From contig JBDSJC010000312.1 of NCBI GenBank assembly GCA_039917655.1, positions 1 to 19,665 of the forward strand: a stretch of 19,665 nucleotides of DNA. Reading direction: 5' to 3'. A model generated the notes under the pieces. The model searched no databases, was not told the origin of the DNA, and was given only the letters and a program-made list of their open reading frames with translations. Origin of the DNA: PNKC01 sp039917655. GTDB taxonomy: Bacteria > Chloroflexota > Dehalococcoidia > Tepidiformales > Tepidiformaceae. This document shows positions 1 to 7,042 of this stretch, piece after piece. Every line of letters starts with the position of its first letter. Position 1 is the first letter of the stretch. Position numbers and translations under genes: made by a program.

Positions 1-223
1 CGGCAGGGAGATCGGCGGCATGCCGCCGGACCTGTTCGACCATTTCCTGGAGTCGTTCGCGTTCGCAATGAAGATGAACTTGCACGTGAAGACGCTTGCG
101 GGAGTCAACGACCACCACAAGGTGGAAGCGTGCTTCAAGGCGATAGCGCGAGCTCTGGATGCTGCCGTGCAGGTGGATCCACGTCGCGGCGGCGACGTCC
201 CAAGCACGAAGGGCACCATCTAG
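1..223 (+). CDS. hisB: Imidazoleglycerol-phosphate dehydratase, C-terminal part (5' end outside window)
   Basis: This is the C-terminal end of HisB, which dehydrates imidazole glycerol phosphate to imidazole acetol phosphate in histidine biosynthesis. The open frame is already running at the window edge (first whole codon at base 2), and the visible 73 residues end in a TAG at 221-223. The diagnostic stretch is HHKVEACFKAIARAL followed by DPR and the terminal VPSTKG. This matches the metal-binding His-His-x-x-Glu motif and the conserved VPSTKG tail of the family. An internal ATG at 20 should not be taken as the start, because the reading frame and homology continue upstream of it. The gene probably ends a his gene group to the left. 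The next gene starts about 26 bases downstream on the same strand. Confidence 0.93.
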   Translation, partial: GREIGGMPPDLFDHFLESFAFAMKMNLHVKTLAGVNDHHKVEACFKAIARALDAAVQVDPRRGGDVPSTKGTI

Positions 224-249
224 GACTGCAAGCTGTTCGTTTGACAGTG

Positions 250-1272
250 ATGGGAGCCCGCGACAGGATTCGGGCAGTGGAATCGCAACTCTCAAAATTT
301 CTCTCTGACCGGCTGAGAAGCGACGACGGGGTAACGATCGCCAAGCTGTCGCGCATCCCGGGCGGAGCATCTCGCGAGACGTGGATGTTCGATGCCGTTT
401 GGGCCGAGGGCGGCGCCAAGAAGAACGCTCCGTTCGTCCTGCGGATGGACCCGCCCGCGAGCCTGGTGGAATCCGACCGGGTGGTGGAGTACGCGTTTTA
501 CAGCGCATTTCATGGTACAGACGTTCCGGTCCCCGCAATGCGCTGGTTGGAATCGGACCTCACGCACCTTGGCGCGCCGTTCTTCATCATGGATCGCATT
601 AACGTCGGTGAAACGAACGTTCGGAACATCAGCGAGCCGCATTACGCCGCATCGAAAGAGATGATTGGGCGGAGGATGTTCGAGGTGCTCGGCGCGATCC
701 ACAGCTTCGACTGGCGAGAGAGCGGGATCGCAAAGGTGGTGGAGGCGCCCACCGCCGACTCCGCCTGGACAGAACAGGTGAGCTACTGGGAAGAGATGAT
801 CGACCGCAACGAGATCAGCCCGCAGCCGATCGTGCGGGCAGGGATTCGCTGGCTGCGCAAGAACCCGCCACCGCCCGCGCAGCGCATCACCGTTGTGCAC
901 GGCGACTACCGGGTGGGCAACTTTCTCTATTCGCAGGAGGGCATCCACGGGGTGCTCGATTGGGAGATGGCGCACCTGGGAGACCCGATCGAGGACCTGG
1001 CCTGGGCGGTCCACGAACTGTGGGACCGTGGACTGATCGCTCGTGACGAGTGCATTCAGGTCTACGAGCGGGCCAGCGGGCTTAAAGTGGACCTCGAAGC
1101 GTTGCACTGGTGGGATGTCTTCACGGGGGTCAAGGCGCAGGGCATCTGGCTCACCGGCGCGAAGTCGTTCAACGATGGCCGCAGCTCGGAGCTGATCCTG
1201 GCCTACGCGGCGTACATGCTGATCAATGGGACCGATGAGGCCGTGTTGCGGTCGTTGGGGAGGGGCTCATGA
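250..1272 (+). CDS. APH-fold phosphotransferase (ACAD10/11-like kinase family)
   Basis: This 340-residue aminoglycoside-phosphotransferase-fold kinase belongs to the group related to the N-terminal kinase domain of ACAD10/ACAD11. An N-lobe (about residues 25-85) precedes the catalytic Brenner-like motif VVHGDYRVGNFL and the Mg-binding GVLDWEMAHLGDPIEDLAWA, both intact. I chose the ATG at 250; in-frame TTG 241 and GTG 247 are also possible, and no start has a clear Shine-Dalgarno. The longer in-frame extension back to 130 is rejected because it overlaps hisB and gives low-complexity Arg/Ser/Gly sequence. The TGA overlaps the next ATG (ATGA), so the two are probably translated together. In characterised ACAD11 relatives the kinase phosphorylates 4-hydroxyacyl-CoAs. 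Applying that substrate here is an inference, and true antibiotic resistance is unlikely. Confidence 0.85.
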   Translation: MGARDRIRAVESQLSKFLSDRLRSDDGVTIAKLSRIPGGASRETWMFDAVWAEGGAKKNAPFVLRMDPPASLVESDRVVEYAFYSAFHGTDVPVPAMRWLESDLTHLGAPFFIMDRINVGETNVRNISEPHYAASKEMIGRRMFEVLGAIHSFDWRESGIAKVVEAPTADSAWTEQVSYWEEMIDRNEISPQPIVRAGIRWLRKNPPPPAQRITVVHGDYRVGNFLYSQEGIHGVLDWEMAHLGDPIEDLAWAVHELWDRGLIARDECIQVYERASGLKVDLEALHWWDVFTGVKAQGIWLTGAKSFNDGRSSELILAYAAYMLINGTDEAVLRSLGRGS

Positions 1273-1712
1273 AGCCTGAGCCGCAGAGGGTGTTGTTAGC
1301 GATGGCGGGCGCGCTGGGGATGCTGGCGCCGGAAGTCGGCACGGCATTCGGGCAACAGACGAGTGGCCTTTCGGCGGCGCTTTCGATGGTCCTTGCGCAA
1401 GAGTGGGATCGGGCCGCCTCGCGATTGGTGGAGGAGAACGTGGCGGTAACGGGACTCCTGGAGCGCGCCCGTCTCGTCATCCGGGACGAAATCCTGCACG
1501 CCCGCATCAACGAGGTAGTCGACCGTATCCCGGCGACGGACCTGCGGCTTTCGGCGCTGCAAACCGAAAACGACGAATTGCGGCGGCGGCTGACAGATGT
1601 CCACGCGGCCGTGGATGGCGTGGAGGGCGACGAGCCGGAGCTTCTCAACCGGCTGATTTGGGACGAGCTGCGCGAATCGACGCGGCGGCGGCACCTGGTC
1701 GCCGTGCGATGA
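1269..1712 (+). CDS. Conserved hypothetical companion of APH phosphotransferases (possibly DUF6285-like)
   Basis: This is a 147-residue, mostly helical soluble protein. The central segment MVLAQEWDRAASRLVEENVAV and the following helix ending in LQTENDELRRRLTDVHAAVD look like an amphipathic, partly coiled-coil bundle. There is no signal peptide or membrane segment and no catalytic motif I recognise. From memory, small proteins with a similar EFDRAA..LVEEN core often sit directly after APH-fold kinases of the ACAD10/11 type, sometimes labelled DUF6285; I cannot verify that assignment here. Its ATG overlaps the stop of the kinase (ATGA at 1269-1272), and its own TGA overlaps the ATG of the Nudix gene (1709-1712). 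It is therefore the middle member of a three-gene coupled unit. A role as a partner or regulatory subunit of the kinase is inference. Confidence 0.7.
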   Translation: MKPEPQRVLLAMAGALGMLAPEVGTAFGQQTSGLSAALSMVLAQEWDRAASRLVEENVAVTGLLERARLVIRDEILHARINEVVDRIPATDLRLSALQTENDELRRRLTDVHAAVDGVEGDEPELLNRLIWDELRESTRRRHLVAVR

Positions 1713-2308
1713 AGGACGCTCTGAAGGCAGCCCTGGCGACCTACAGCCCGCAGTTGATCGACGATGACCCCGGTGTTCCCGGGGCAGGTGTTCTCCTACT
1801 CCTTCATGCCCACCCGGACGGGCCGAACATCGTGTTTCAGAAGCGCACCGAGAGCGTTCGCGACCACAAGGGGCAGATCAGTTTTCCAGGCGGTGGCACG
1901 GACCTCGAGGATGCGAATGCCCTGGCGACGGCACTTCGCGAAACGCACGAAGAGATCGGTGTGGCGCCGTCGGATATCGAAGTGCTGGGACAGCTGGACG
2001 ACATGGTCACGGTCTCCAATTTCCGCGTGACGCCGTTCGTGGGCTGGCTCAGCCGCTATCCGTACGAATGGCGGTTCAGCGACGACGAGGTGGCGTATCT
2101 GCTCGAGGTGCCGCTCGCACACCTGCTGGAGCCATCGACTCTGGTGCCGGACCGGCGGCTGATCAACGGCCGCGAGTATGTGTTTTCTTCGTACCAGTGG
2201 GGCGACGACCTGATTTGGGGCGCGACGGCGCGAATGCTGACGAATTTCCTGGATGTCTGCGCGGCAGTCCCGGGGATGACGGTCTCGGGCGCCCGCTCCG
2301 GCGATTAG
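1709..2308 (+). CDS. NudL-type CoA pyrophosphatase (Nudix hydrolase)
   Basis: This 199-residue Nudix hydrolase probably cleaves coenzyme A or acyl-CoA to 3',5'-ADP and 4'-phosphopantetheine or its acyl form. The CoA-pyrophosphatase signature is clear: QKRTESVRDHKGQISFPGG (about residues 44-62), followed directly by the Nudix box with LRETHEEIG (about 76-84). The RxHxGQIxFPGG stretch distinguishes the NudL/NUDT7/NUDT8 group from other Nudix enzymes. The ATG at 1709 overlaps the upstream stop by 4 nt, so translation is probably coupled and a longer in-frame extension to 1403 is rejected. Being in one unit with an ACAD10/11-like kinase fits a job in acyl-CoA turnover. The CoA specificity follows from the family signature; the link to the kinase is inference. 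Confidence 0.88.
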   Translation: MKDALKAALATYSPQLIDDDPGVPGAGVLLLLHAHPDGPNIVFQKRTESVRDHKGQISFPGGGTDLEDANALATALRETHEEIGVAPSDIEVLGQLDDMVTVSNFRVTPFVGWLSRYPYEWRFSDDEVAYLLEVPLAHLLEPSTLVPDRRLINGREYVFSSYQWGDDLIWGATARMLTNFLDVCAAVPGMTVSGARSGD

Positions 2309-2430
2309 CGTTAATCGGCAGCGGGCCGCCGAGCTGCCGAGGGTGCTGGCGGTGCTGGACCAGGCTGTGGCTGTTTGGTGACGGCTGCCGCGGGTACCAT
2401 GGGGGCGCACCCCGACACCCTGGAGAACCG
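2309..2430 (+). other. Intergenic region before the murE-like gene
   Basis: This is 122 bases of GC-rich sequence without an ORF I can support. A TACCAT at about 2395-2400 could be a -10 box, but no good -35 lies at 16-18 bases, so I do not call a promoter. The last bases carry GGAG at 2422-2425, 5 nt before the ATG at 2431, which fixes the start of the next gene. Confidence 0.5.
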
Positions 2431-3978
2431 ATGACTGACCCTCAAACCCTGGCTTCGCTGTTGACTGAGCTTCCTGGCGCCGAACTGGTGCGTGGCGAGC
2501 CCGAAACAGTGGTGTCGGCGGTTGAACACGATTCGCGTCTGGCGGGCTCCGGGGCGCTGTTTGTGGCGGTGCCGGGATTCACGGTGGACGGGCATGCGTA
2601 TCTTCCGCAGGTTGCGGGGTCGGGCGCTGCGGCGGTAATCGCCCAGCGTGACCACGCCGCGGCGTGGAAAGACCTGCCCGCTGGGACGGCGGTGATCGCC
2701 GTGGATGACACACGCGTGGCTCTGGCGCAGGCGGCGGCGTGGTTCCACGGACACCCCGGGCGAGAACTGGTGGTCGTGGGCATCACCGGCACGGACGGCA
2801 AGACGACGACTTCGCACATTCTCACCTCCGTCCTTGAGGCGTCAGGTGCCCGCGTGGGGCGCCTTGGCACGGTCGACACCTACCTGCCAGGCGAATCGGG
2901 GCACGTCGCGGAGCGCATGACGACGCCCGAGGCCCCGGAAGTCCAGGGCCTGCTCCGGCGCATGGTGGACGTCGGCTGCGACTTCGCGATCGTGGAGTCG
3001 ACTAGCCACGGACTCGCGTTGCACCGGCTGGACCACGTCGAGTACGACATCGCCGCTTTCACGAACATCACGGGCGACCATCTGGACTTTCATAAGACGT
3101 TCGAAGCCTACCGGGAGGCGAAAGGAAAGCTATTCGAAGCACTCAGCTCGTCCTTCGACAAGGGTGTGCCCAAGGTGGCAGTGACGAACGCCGATGACCC
3201 CTCGGCGAACATGCTGCAGGCGCTCGCTTCGGGTGCGGAGGTCGTGCGGTTCGGGCTGGACGCTCGCGAGGTCGATGTCACGGCCCGCAACATCGCTTTG
3301 CGGGCCGATGGCAGCGCATTCCGGCTGGTCACCCGCAAGGGGATGGCGGCAGTGGAGTTGGGGCTGCCGGCGATGTTTAACGTGATGAACGCGCTGGCGG
3401 CGGCCGGCGTTGGGCTGGCGGCGGGAATGGATGTCCAGACTATCGCCCACGGGCTTTCGCGGGCCCCGGGTGTGCCGGGGCGGATGGAGCGGATCGATAG
3501 CGGCCAACCCTTTGGCGTGATCGTTGACTACGCGCACACGGGAGACGCGGTGCGGAAGGTGCTCGAAGTGCTGCGTGATGTGACCGGCGGGCAACTGATA
3601 ATAGTGGTTGGCGCGGCAGGCGAACGCGATCCGGGGCGGCGGTTCGGTGTAGGCAGGGCGGCAGCGGAAGGCGCGGACTTCGCGGTGTTCACAAGCGAAG
3701 ACCCGCGCACCGAGGACCCCGCGGCGATCGTGCGGGAGATTGGACGGCACGCCGAGGCTGCTGGACGAGTGCGCGGGACGGATTTCGTCGAAGTAGAGGA
3801 CCGTCGCCAGGCGATCGCTGAAGCGCTGGGCCGGGCCCAGGCCGGCGATATGGTCGTCGTCGCCGGCAAGGGCCACGAACAATCGATGGTCTACGGGCGT
3901 GAATCCCGGCCATGGGATGACCGTGACGCCACTCGCCAGGAGTTGGAGCGGCTGGGATACCACTCGCCCCCAGGCTAA
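2431..3978 (+). CDS. murE: MurE-like UDP-MurNAc-tripeptide synthetase
   Basis: This 515-residue Mur ligase adds the third amino acid to UDP-MurNAc-L-Ala-D-Glu in cytoplasmic peptidoglycan precursor synthesis. The three Mur domains are visible: N-terminal substrate domain with HDSR and LFVAVPG (about 33-49); central ATPase with the P-loop GTDGKTTT (120-127), TTPEAPEVQ, STSHGLALHR (190-199) and NITGDHLDFH ahead of the likely carbamylated lysine in YREAKGKLF (231); and C-terminal domain from VDYAHTGDAV (366-375). Length is normal. The start has GGAG at 5 nt spacing. The third-residue pocket, DNPR in diaminopimelate enzymes, reads EDPR (423-426), keeping the Arg that reads the distal carboxylate but replacing the Asp-Asn pair. 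The family is certain; whether the substrate is diaminopimelate, lysine or ornithine is open. No other mur gene lies in the window. Confidence 0.88.
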   Translation: MTDPQTLASLLTELPGAELVRGEPETVVSAVEHDSRLAGSGALFVAVPGFTVDGHAYLPQVAGSGAAAVIAQRDHAAAWKDLPAGTAVIAVDDTRVALAQAAAWFHGHPGRELVVVGITGTDGKTTTSHILTSVLEASGARVGRLGTVDTYLPGESGHVAERMTTPEAPEVQGLLRRMVDVGCDFAIVESTSHGLALHRLDHVEYDIAAFTNITGDHLDFHKTFEAYREAKGKLFEALSSSFDKGVPKVAVTNADDPSANMLQALASGAEVVRFGLDAREVDVTARNIALRADGSAFRLVTRKGMAAVELGLPAMFNVMNALAAAGVGLAAGMDVQTIAHGLSRAPGVPGRMERIDSGQPFGVIVDYAHTGDAVRKVLEVLRDVTGGQLIIVVGAAGERDPGRRFGVGRAAAEGADFAVFTSEDPRTEDPAAIVREIGRHAEAAGRVRGTDFVEVEDRRQAIAEALGRAQAGDMVVVAGKGHEQSMVYGRESRPWDDRDATRQELERLGYHSPPG

Positions 3979-3998
3979 CCGTGTCTTTTCGCGTTCAA

Positions 3999-4027
3999 TT
4001 GGCCGCTATCCAACCCCTTCGTATACT
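3999..4027 (+). promoter_or_regulatory. Putative sigma70-type promoter of the cyclophilin gene
   Basis: TTGGCC (3999-4004) and TATACT (4022-4027) are separated by exactly 17 bases, in an AT-richer patch after murE. A start near 4034 would give a leader of about 40 nt with GAGG at 4064-4067, 7 nt before the GTG at 4075. Confidence 0.6.
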
Positions 4028-4074
4028 GCCAGTACCGGCCAAACGGCCGTTCTTCCCCCAGATGAGGTTTCAAC

Positions 4075-4905
4075 GTGCCCAAAAAGACTCGCCGGGAGCA
4101 GCAACACCTGCGCCAGGAGCCCTCGCGCCGCAAGTCGTATGCGGTCGGCAATTCGGCTCCGAAAGATATCTACAAACCCGGCTTCCCGATGAACGTCCTC
4201 GGGAACCTGAAGGCGTTCTCCATCGTCGGCATCGGGATCGCGGTAATCATGGTGGCGGGCGCATTCTTTACTCAGCGAAACCGCGACACCGGCAATCCGA
4301 ACGCTCTTCCCACGGCCACGCCGACCGCTAACGCGTCCGTTACGGCCGATGCAAGCGCCTCGCCCACGGTGAACCCCAAGCAGTTCGCGAAAGCCGAGCA
4401 GGTCATCGACGCGACGACGAAGCAGTACAAAGCGACGGTGAAGACCAACAAGGGCGACTTCGAGATCAAGCTCTTCGCCGACCAGGCGCCGAATACCGCG
4501 AACAGCTTCGTCTTCCTCGCCCAAAAAGGGTACTTCGACGGTCTAACACTGCATCGCGTGCAGGCGAATTTCGTCATCCAGGGCGGCGACCCCAAAGGTG
4601 ACGGAACCGGCGGGCCGGGCTACACAACGGCGGACGAGCCTAACCAACTCTCCAACAAGCGGCTAACCCTCTCCATGGCAAAAGTCGGCGGCGCGGCAAA
4701 TTTCGGCAGCCAGTTCTTCATCAACCTGAAGGACAACACGAGCCTCGACTACACCAACTCTGGCGATAAGTTCTACCCGTTCGGCGAAGTGACCAGCGGC
4801 CAGGATGTAATCGACCAGATCGCTCAGGTGAAGGTCGATTCGCGGTTCAAGCCCATTGACCCGGTAGTCATCCAGTCGGTGGTCATCAGCGATTCAGCGA
4901 AATAA
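4075..4905 (+). CDS. Membrane-anchored cyclophilin-type peptidyl-prolyl isomerase
   Basis: This 276-residue PPIase probably helps fold proteins outside the membrane. A basic cytoplasmic N-terminus (residues 1-46, many Lys/Arg) precedes one membrane span (about 47-66, FSIVGIGIAVIMVAGAFF). A Thr/Ala/Ser/Pro-rich linker (about 70-102) leads to a complete cyclophilin domain (about 118-276). Domain markers are TNKGDFEIKLFADQAPNTA, HRVQANFVIQGGDPKGDGTG (160-179, with the catalytic Arg at 161) and FGSQFFINL. The start is a GTG at 4075 with GAGG 7 nt upstream; the nearby ATG at 4062 is out of frame. The topology is that of a signal anchor, since no cysteine follows the span. A promoter lies upstream and a hairpin terminator downstream, so this may be a single-gene transcript. 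The client proteins are unknown. Confidence 0.92.
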   Translation: MPKKTRREQQHLRQEPSRRKSYAVGNSAPKDIYKPGFPMNVLGNLKAFSIVGIGIAVIMVAGAFFTQRNRDTGNPNALPTATPTANASVTADASASPTVNPKQFAKAEQVIDATTKQYKATVKTNKGDFEIKLFADQAPNTANSFVFLAQKGYFDGLTLHRVQANFVIQGGDPKGDGTGGPGYTTADEPNQLSNKRLTLSMAKVGGAANFGSQFFINLKDNTSLDYTNSGDKFYPFGEVTSGQDVIDQIAQVKVDSRFKPIDPVVIQSVVISDSAK

Positions 4906-4922
4906 CGGCTCTTGGCGCAGGC

Positions 4923-4955
4923 GCAGGAAGGAGGGCCCACCAGGGTCCTTCTTGC
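4923..4955. terminator. Likely bidirectional hairpin terminator between convergent genes
   Basis: Arms GCAGGAAGGA (4923-4932) and TCCTTCTTGC (4946-4955) pair over 10 positions with one G-T mismatch that is a G-U wobble in RNA. Inside, a GGG bulge is followed by CCC/GGG closing an ACCA loop. It lies between the plus-strand stop at 4905 and the minus-strand stop at 4958. No long T tract follows on the plus strand. Confidence 0.65.
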
Positions 4956-4957
4956 GT

Positions 4958-5590
4958 TCAGCGTAGCCGGGCGGCCATCTGTTGCTGTACTCGGACCGCG
5001 TCGATGATCGTTCCTCGGCGCCCGTTCCCGCCGAGGTAGACGGTGCGCACGAAGCGGCCATCTGGCAGGACGACGGCGTTGATATCGACGGAAGTCTGGC
5101 TGTCTTCGGCACGGATGGCGAAGGCGCGAGCGGCCGACGAGAACATTGCCGGTTCCTCGAAGACCGTCCGAGCACCGTCTGGGAGCCAGGTCAGGGCGGT
5201 GGTCGCCAAGTCCGCCGGGTCCGGGCGGATAGCCCGGACGAAGGCTGTCGCGTGGGCATCGGAATCAAATTTAAGGGCCTGGCAGATAATGTCCAGCGGC
5301 GGGTCGAACGGTGGACTGCCGACGGTCTGTTTCCAGTAGGCGAAGTGGCCGCCCCTTACCCCAGCAGCCGCGAGCTGGCGCAGGCGCTGCTCTGGGCTTG
5401 GGCCGAGGTCCGCGAGGTTCTGCGCGGTGAAATCTCCGGAGGTTTGGCGGTGGAAGTCGGCGGGGACATCCTGCTGAAGGCAAACCTGGTTTTCGAGGCC
5501 GGTCGATGCTTCGCCTCGGATCGCCGAAGCCCCACAGCCGGCAACGAACCATGCCGCGAGGGCCACGGCCGCGAAACGCCAGCTAATCAC
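4958..5590 (-). CDS. Hypothetical lipoprotein
   Basis: This 210-residue predicted lipoprotein belongs to no family I recognise. The N-terminus from the GTG at 5590 is a compact lipoprotein signal: a short start with one Arg, a hydrophobic run (FAAVALAAWF) and the lipobox VAGC with the acylated Cys at residue 19. The mature part is soluble, carries two further Cys (in QVCLQQD and IICQALK) that could form a disulfide, and has no repeats or membrane spans. The GTG overlaps the stop of the upstream membrane-protein gene by 8 nt, pointing to coupled translation. A TTG at 5614 in frame would add eight charged residues and a longer overlap, so I prefer 5590; neither has a good Shine-Dalgarno. Function is unknown; anchoring outside the membrane is inferred from the signal. 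Confidence 0.75.
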   Translation of the reverse strand: MISWRFAAVALAAWFVAGCGASAIRGEASTGLENQVCLQQDVPADFHRQTSGDFTAQNLADLGPSPEQRLRQLAAAGVRGGHFAYWKQTVGSPPFDPPLDIICQALKFDSDAHATAFVRAIRPDPADLATTALTWLPDGARTVFEEPAMFSSAARAFAIRAEDSQTSVDINAVVLPDGRFVRTVYLGGNGRRGTIIDAVRVQQQMAARLR

Positions 5591-5810
5591 TTTCGGTTGG
5601 CGGTTCCGGGCCAATCAGGCCGTGGGCGGCGGAGTAGCGTTCGACGAGGAAGATCAGACCGAGGAAGGGGAAGAAGGCGAGGGTCATCACGAGGCCCCAA
5701 AACCATGCGGGGATGATGAACAGCAGGATGGCGCAGGCAGCTGTAAGGCCCATGCCGAGGATGGAGAAGATGCGCCCCGCCAGGACGTATGGAGTCACGG
5801 GTGTATTCAT
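5583..5810 (-). CDS. Small two-span membrane protein
   Basis: This 75-residue protein has two hydrophobic segments. After MNTPVTPYVLAGRIFSIL the first span runs to about residue 32 (MGLTAACAILLFIIPAWF), and the second covers about 35-55 (LVMTLAFFPFLGLIFLV). A short acidic tail ending in PPTESD follows. The ATG at 5810 is chosen over in-frame 5867, which would add a polar Arg/Gln-rich stretch ahead of a normal membrane-protein start. No Shine-Dalgarno is evident. Its end overlaps the start of the lipoprotein gene by 8 nt (GTGATTAG), so the two are probably made together and may work at the same membrane. I do not recognise the family. Confidence 0.65.
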   Translation of the reverse strand: MNTPVTPYVLAGRIFSILGMGLTAACAILLFIIPAWFWGLVMTLAFFPFLGLIFLVERYSAAHGLIGPEPPTESD

Positions 5811-5885
5811 ATTTGTCTGCCGATCTTGCCAAGAGTATGGCGCGGGGTCTACAGGCCTTGACCTCAATGTTCGCGGGGCCGAAGA

Positions 5886-6344
5886 ATGCGGGCCGATGGA
5901 CCGACTGACACGCCGATGCTGAGGGACGATCTGCCGCCAGAAGTGCTCGAATTCCTGGAATCGATGACGGTGCCGGCTGTGCTTTCAACCATGGGCCGGG
6001 CAGGCGGCCCGGTGACTTCGGCGGTGTGGTTCGGGGTGCACGAAGGCCAGGTGATTATCTCCACGCCCGCAGACAGGCCGAAGGCGAAGAACGCACGCGC
6101 GGATGCTCGCGTCTCGTTCATCGTCGATACGAAGACGATGCCCTACCGCGGCGTTGCCATTGAGGGCGATGCCGCGGTCGTAGAGGATCCCGAAAAGGCC
6201 CTGATGGCAGCGATCGCTCGCAGATACCTCGGCCCAGAGCTGCCGCCGTGGATGGCCCAGCGCATGGCCGCGAACGAGAGGGTGGTGCTGCGCATTACGC
6301 CCAGGCGCGTACGGCCCTGGAACATCGCGGCGCCGGCGGAGTGA
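5886..6344 (+). CDS. Pyridoxamine 5'-phosphate oxidase-fold flavoprotein (FMN/F420-type)
   Basis: This 152-residue split-barrel protein resembles the PPOX class of F420- or FMN-dependent reductases. Family features are an N-terminal helix (LPPEVLEFLESM), the first barrel strand VPAVLSTMGRAGGPVTSAVWFGVHEGQ, ISTPADRPKAKNARADARVSFIV (cofactor phosphate-contacting Arg/Lys region) and YRGVAIEGDAAVVEDPE. A C-terminal RVVLRITPRRVRPWNIA closes the barrel; length is typical. The ATG at 5886 has GGGG 9 nt before it, while the ATG at 5916 would begin right at the conserved part; either is possible. The stop overlaps the GTG of the following HAD gene (GTGA), indicating coupling. The cofactor cannot be decided from the sequence, and the substrate is unknown. 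Confidence 0.82.
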   Translation: MRADGPTDTPMLRDDLPPEVLEFLESMTVPAVLSTMGRAGGPVTSAVWFGVHEGQVIISTPADRPKAKNARADARVSFIVDTKTMPYRGVAIEGDAAVVEDPEKALMAAIARRYLGPELPPWMAQRMAANERVVLRITPRRVRPWNIAAPAE

Positions 6345-7042
6345 AGGTCCGCGCCATCTTGTTCGACCTTGGGGACACGCTGATCGGCCTACAGCCGATG
6401 CCCGAAATGCCGCCGCGGCTGGCGCCTGTGCTAGCCCAGCAGCGGGGCATCACGCAGCGAGAAGCGCTTGCCCTCGCCGTTCGGCTCGTCGAGCAACTTG
6501 GAGTGCGCGTTGCTGCCGATTCGAAGGTGGGCGTGACGGACGAGCCGGGGTTGGAGAAGCTGATGGCGCCGCTGTTCGATGCTCAGCCGGGCGAGCTTGC
6601 AGTGCTGAATCGGACGTTTGGCGAGGCGGACGTTTCGCGACTACAGATGCCGCCCACCGGGCTGGCCCGCGTGGAGAGGCTGAAAGCGCTGGGGTACAGG
6701 TTGGGAGTCGTTTCCAACACCAGCACGGCGCCAGAGTTGCTCGACGCCTATCTGCGCGACGTTGGGCTGCTCCCGCTGTTCGATACGCGGGTGTACTCGG
6801 TCGCGAAGGGCATCCGCAAGCCGCACCCGGAGTTGTACCGCCTGGCGCTCGCCGAACTGGGGGTGGACTCTGCCGAGACGGTGTTTGTGGGCGACCGCGT
6901 GCGCGAAGACGTTCTCGGGCCGCGGTCGGTAGGGATGCTGGGAGTGCTGACTCACGAGTTTCGGCAGGAGGACGCGGCGGACAGCGCGCCTTTGGCCGTA
7001 ATTTCGCGCCTCGAAGACCTCGAAGACGTGCTCTCCGGCTAA
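6341..7042 (+). CDS. HAD-superfamily hydrolase
   Basis: This 233-residue haloacid-dehalogenase-like phosphatase has all four motifs: ILFDLGDTL near the N-terminus (nucleophile and acid/base Asp), VVSNTST (motif II), KGIRKPHPELY (motif III Lys) and VFVGDRVREDVLGPRSVGM (motif IV acidic pair). The region between motifs I and II is a helical C1-type cap of about 80 residues. The start is a GTG at 6341 that overlaps the previous stop by 4 nt; the extension to 6248 lies within the previous gene and is rejected. It is translationally coupled to the PPOX-fold protein. Its stop overlaps the stop of the opposing gene at 7039-7042. Substrate is unknown; a small phosphorylated metabolite is usual for the family. 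Confidence 0.87.
   Translation: MKVRAILFDLGDTLIGLQPMPEMPPRLAPVLAQQRGITQREALALAVRLVEQLGVRVAADSKVGVTDEPGLEKLMAPLFDAQPGELAVLNRTFGEADVSRLQMPPTGLARVERLKALGYRLGVVSNTSTAPELLDAYLRDVGLLPLFDTRVYSVAKGIRKPHPELYRLALAELGVDSAETVFVGDRVREDVLGPRSVGMLGVLTHEFRQEDAADSAPLAVISRLEDLEDVLSG

Noticed and set aside
250..1272. Aminoglycoside resistance gene
   Set aside because: The fold is shared, but the DWEMAHLGDP motif and the CoA-pyrophosphatase neighbour fit the ACAD10/11-like group, not resistance enzymes.
2068..2430. Upstream in-frame extension of the MurE-like gene
   Set aside because: It overlaps the Nudix gene in another frame and is Arg/Gly-rich; the ATG at 2431 has GGAG at correct spacing.
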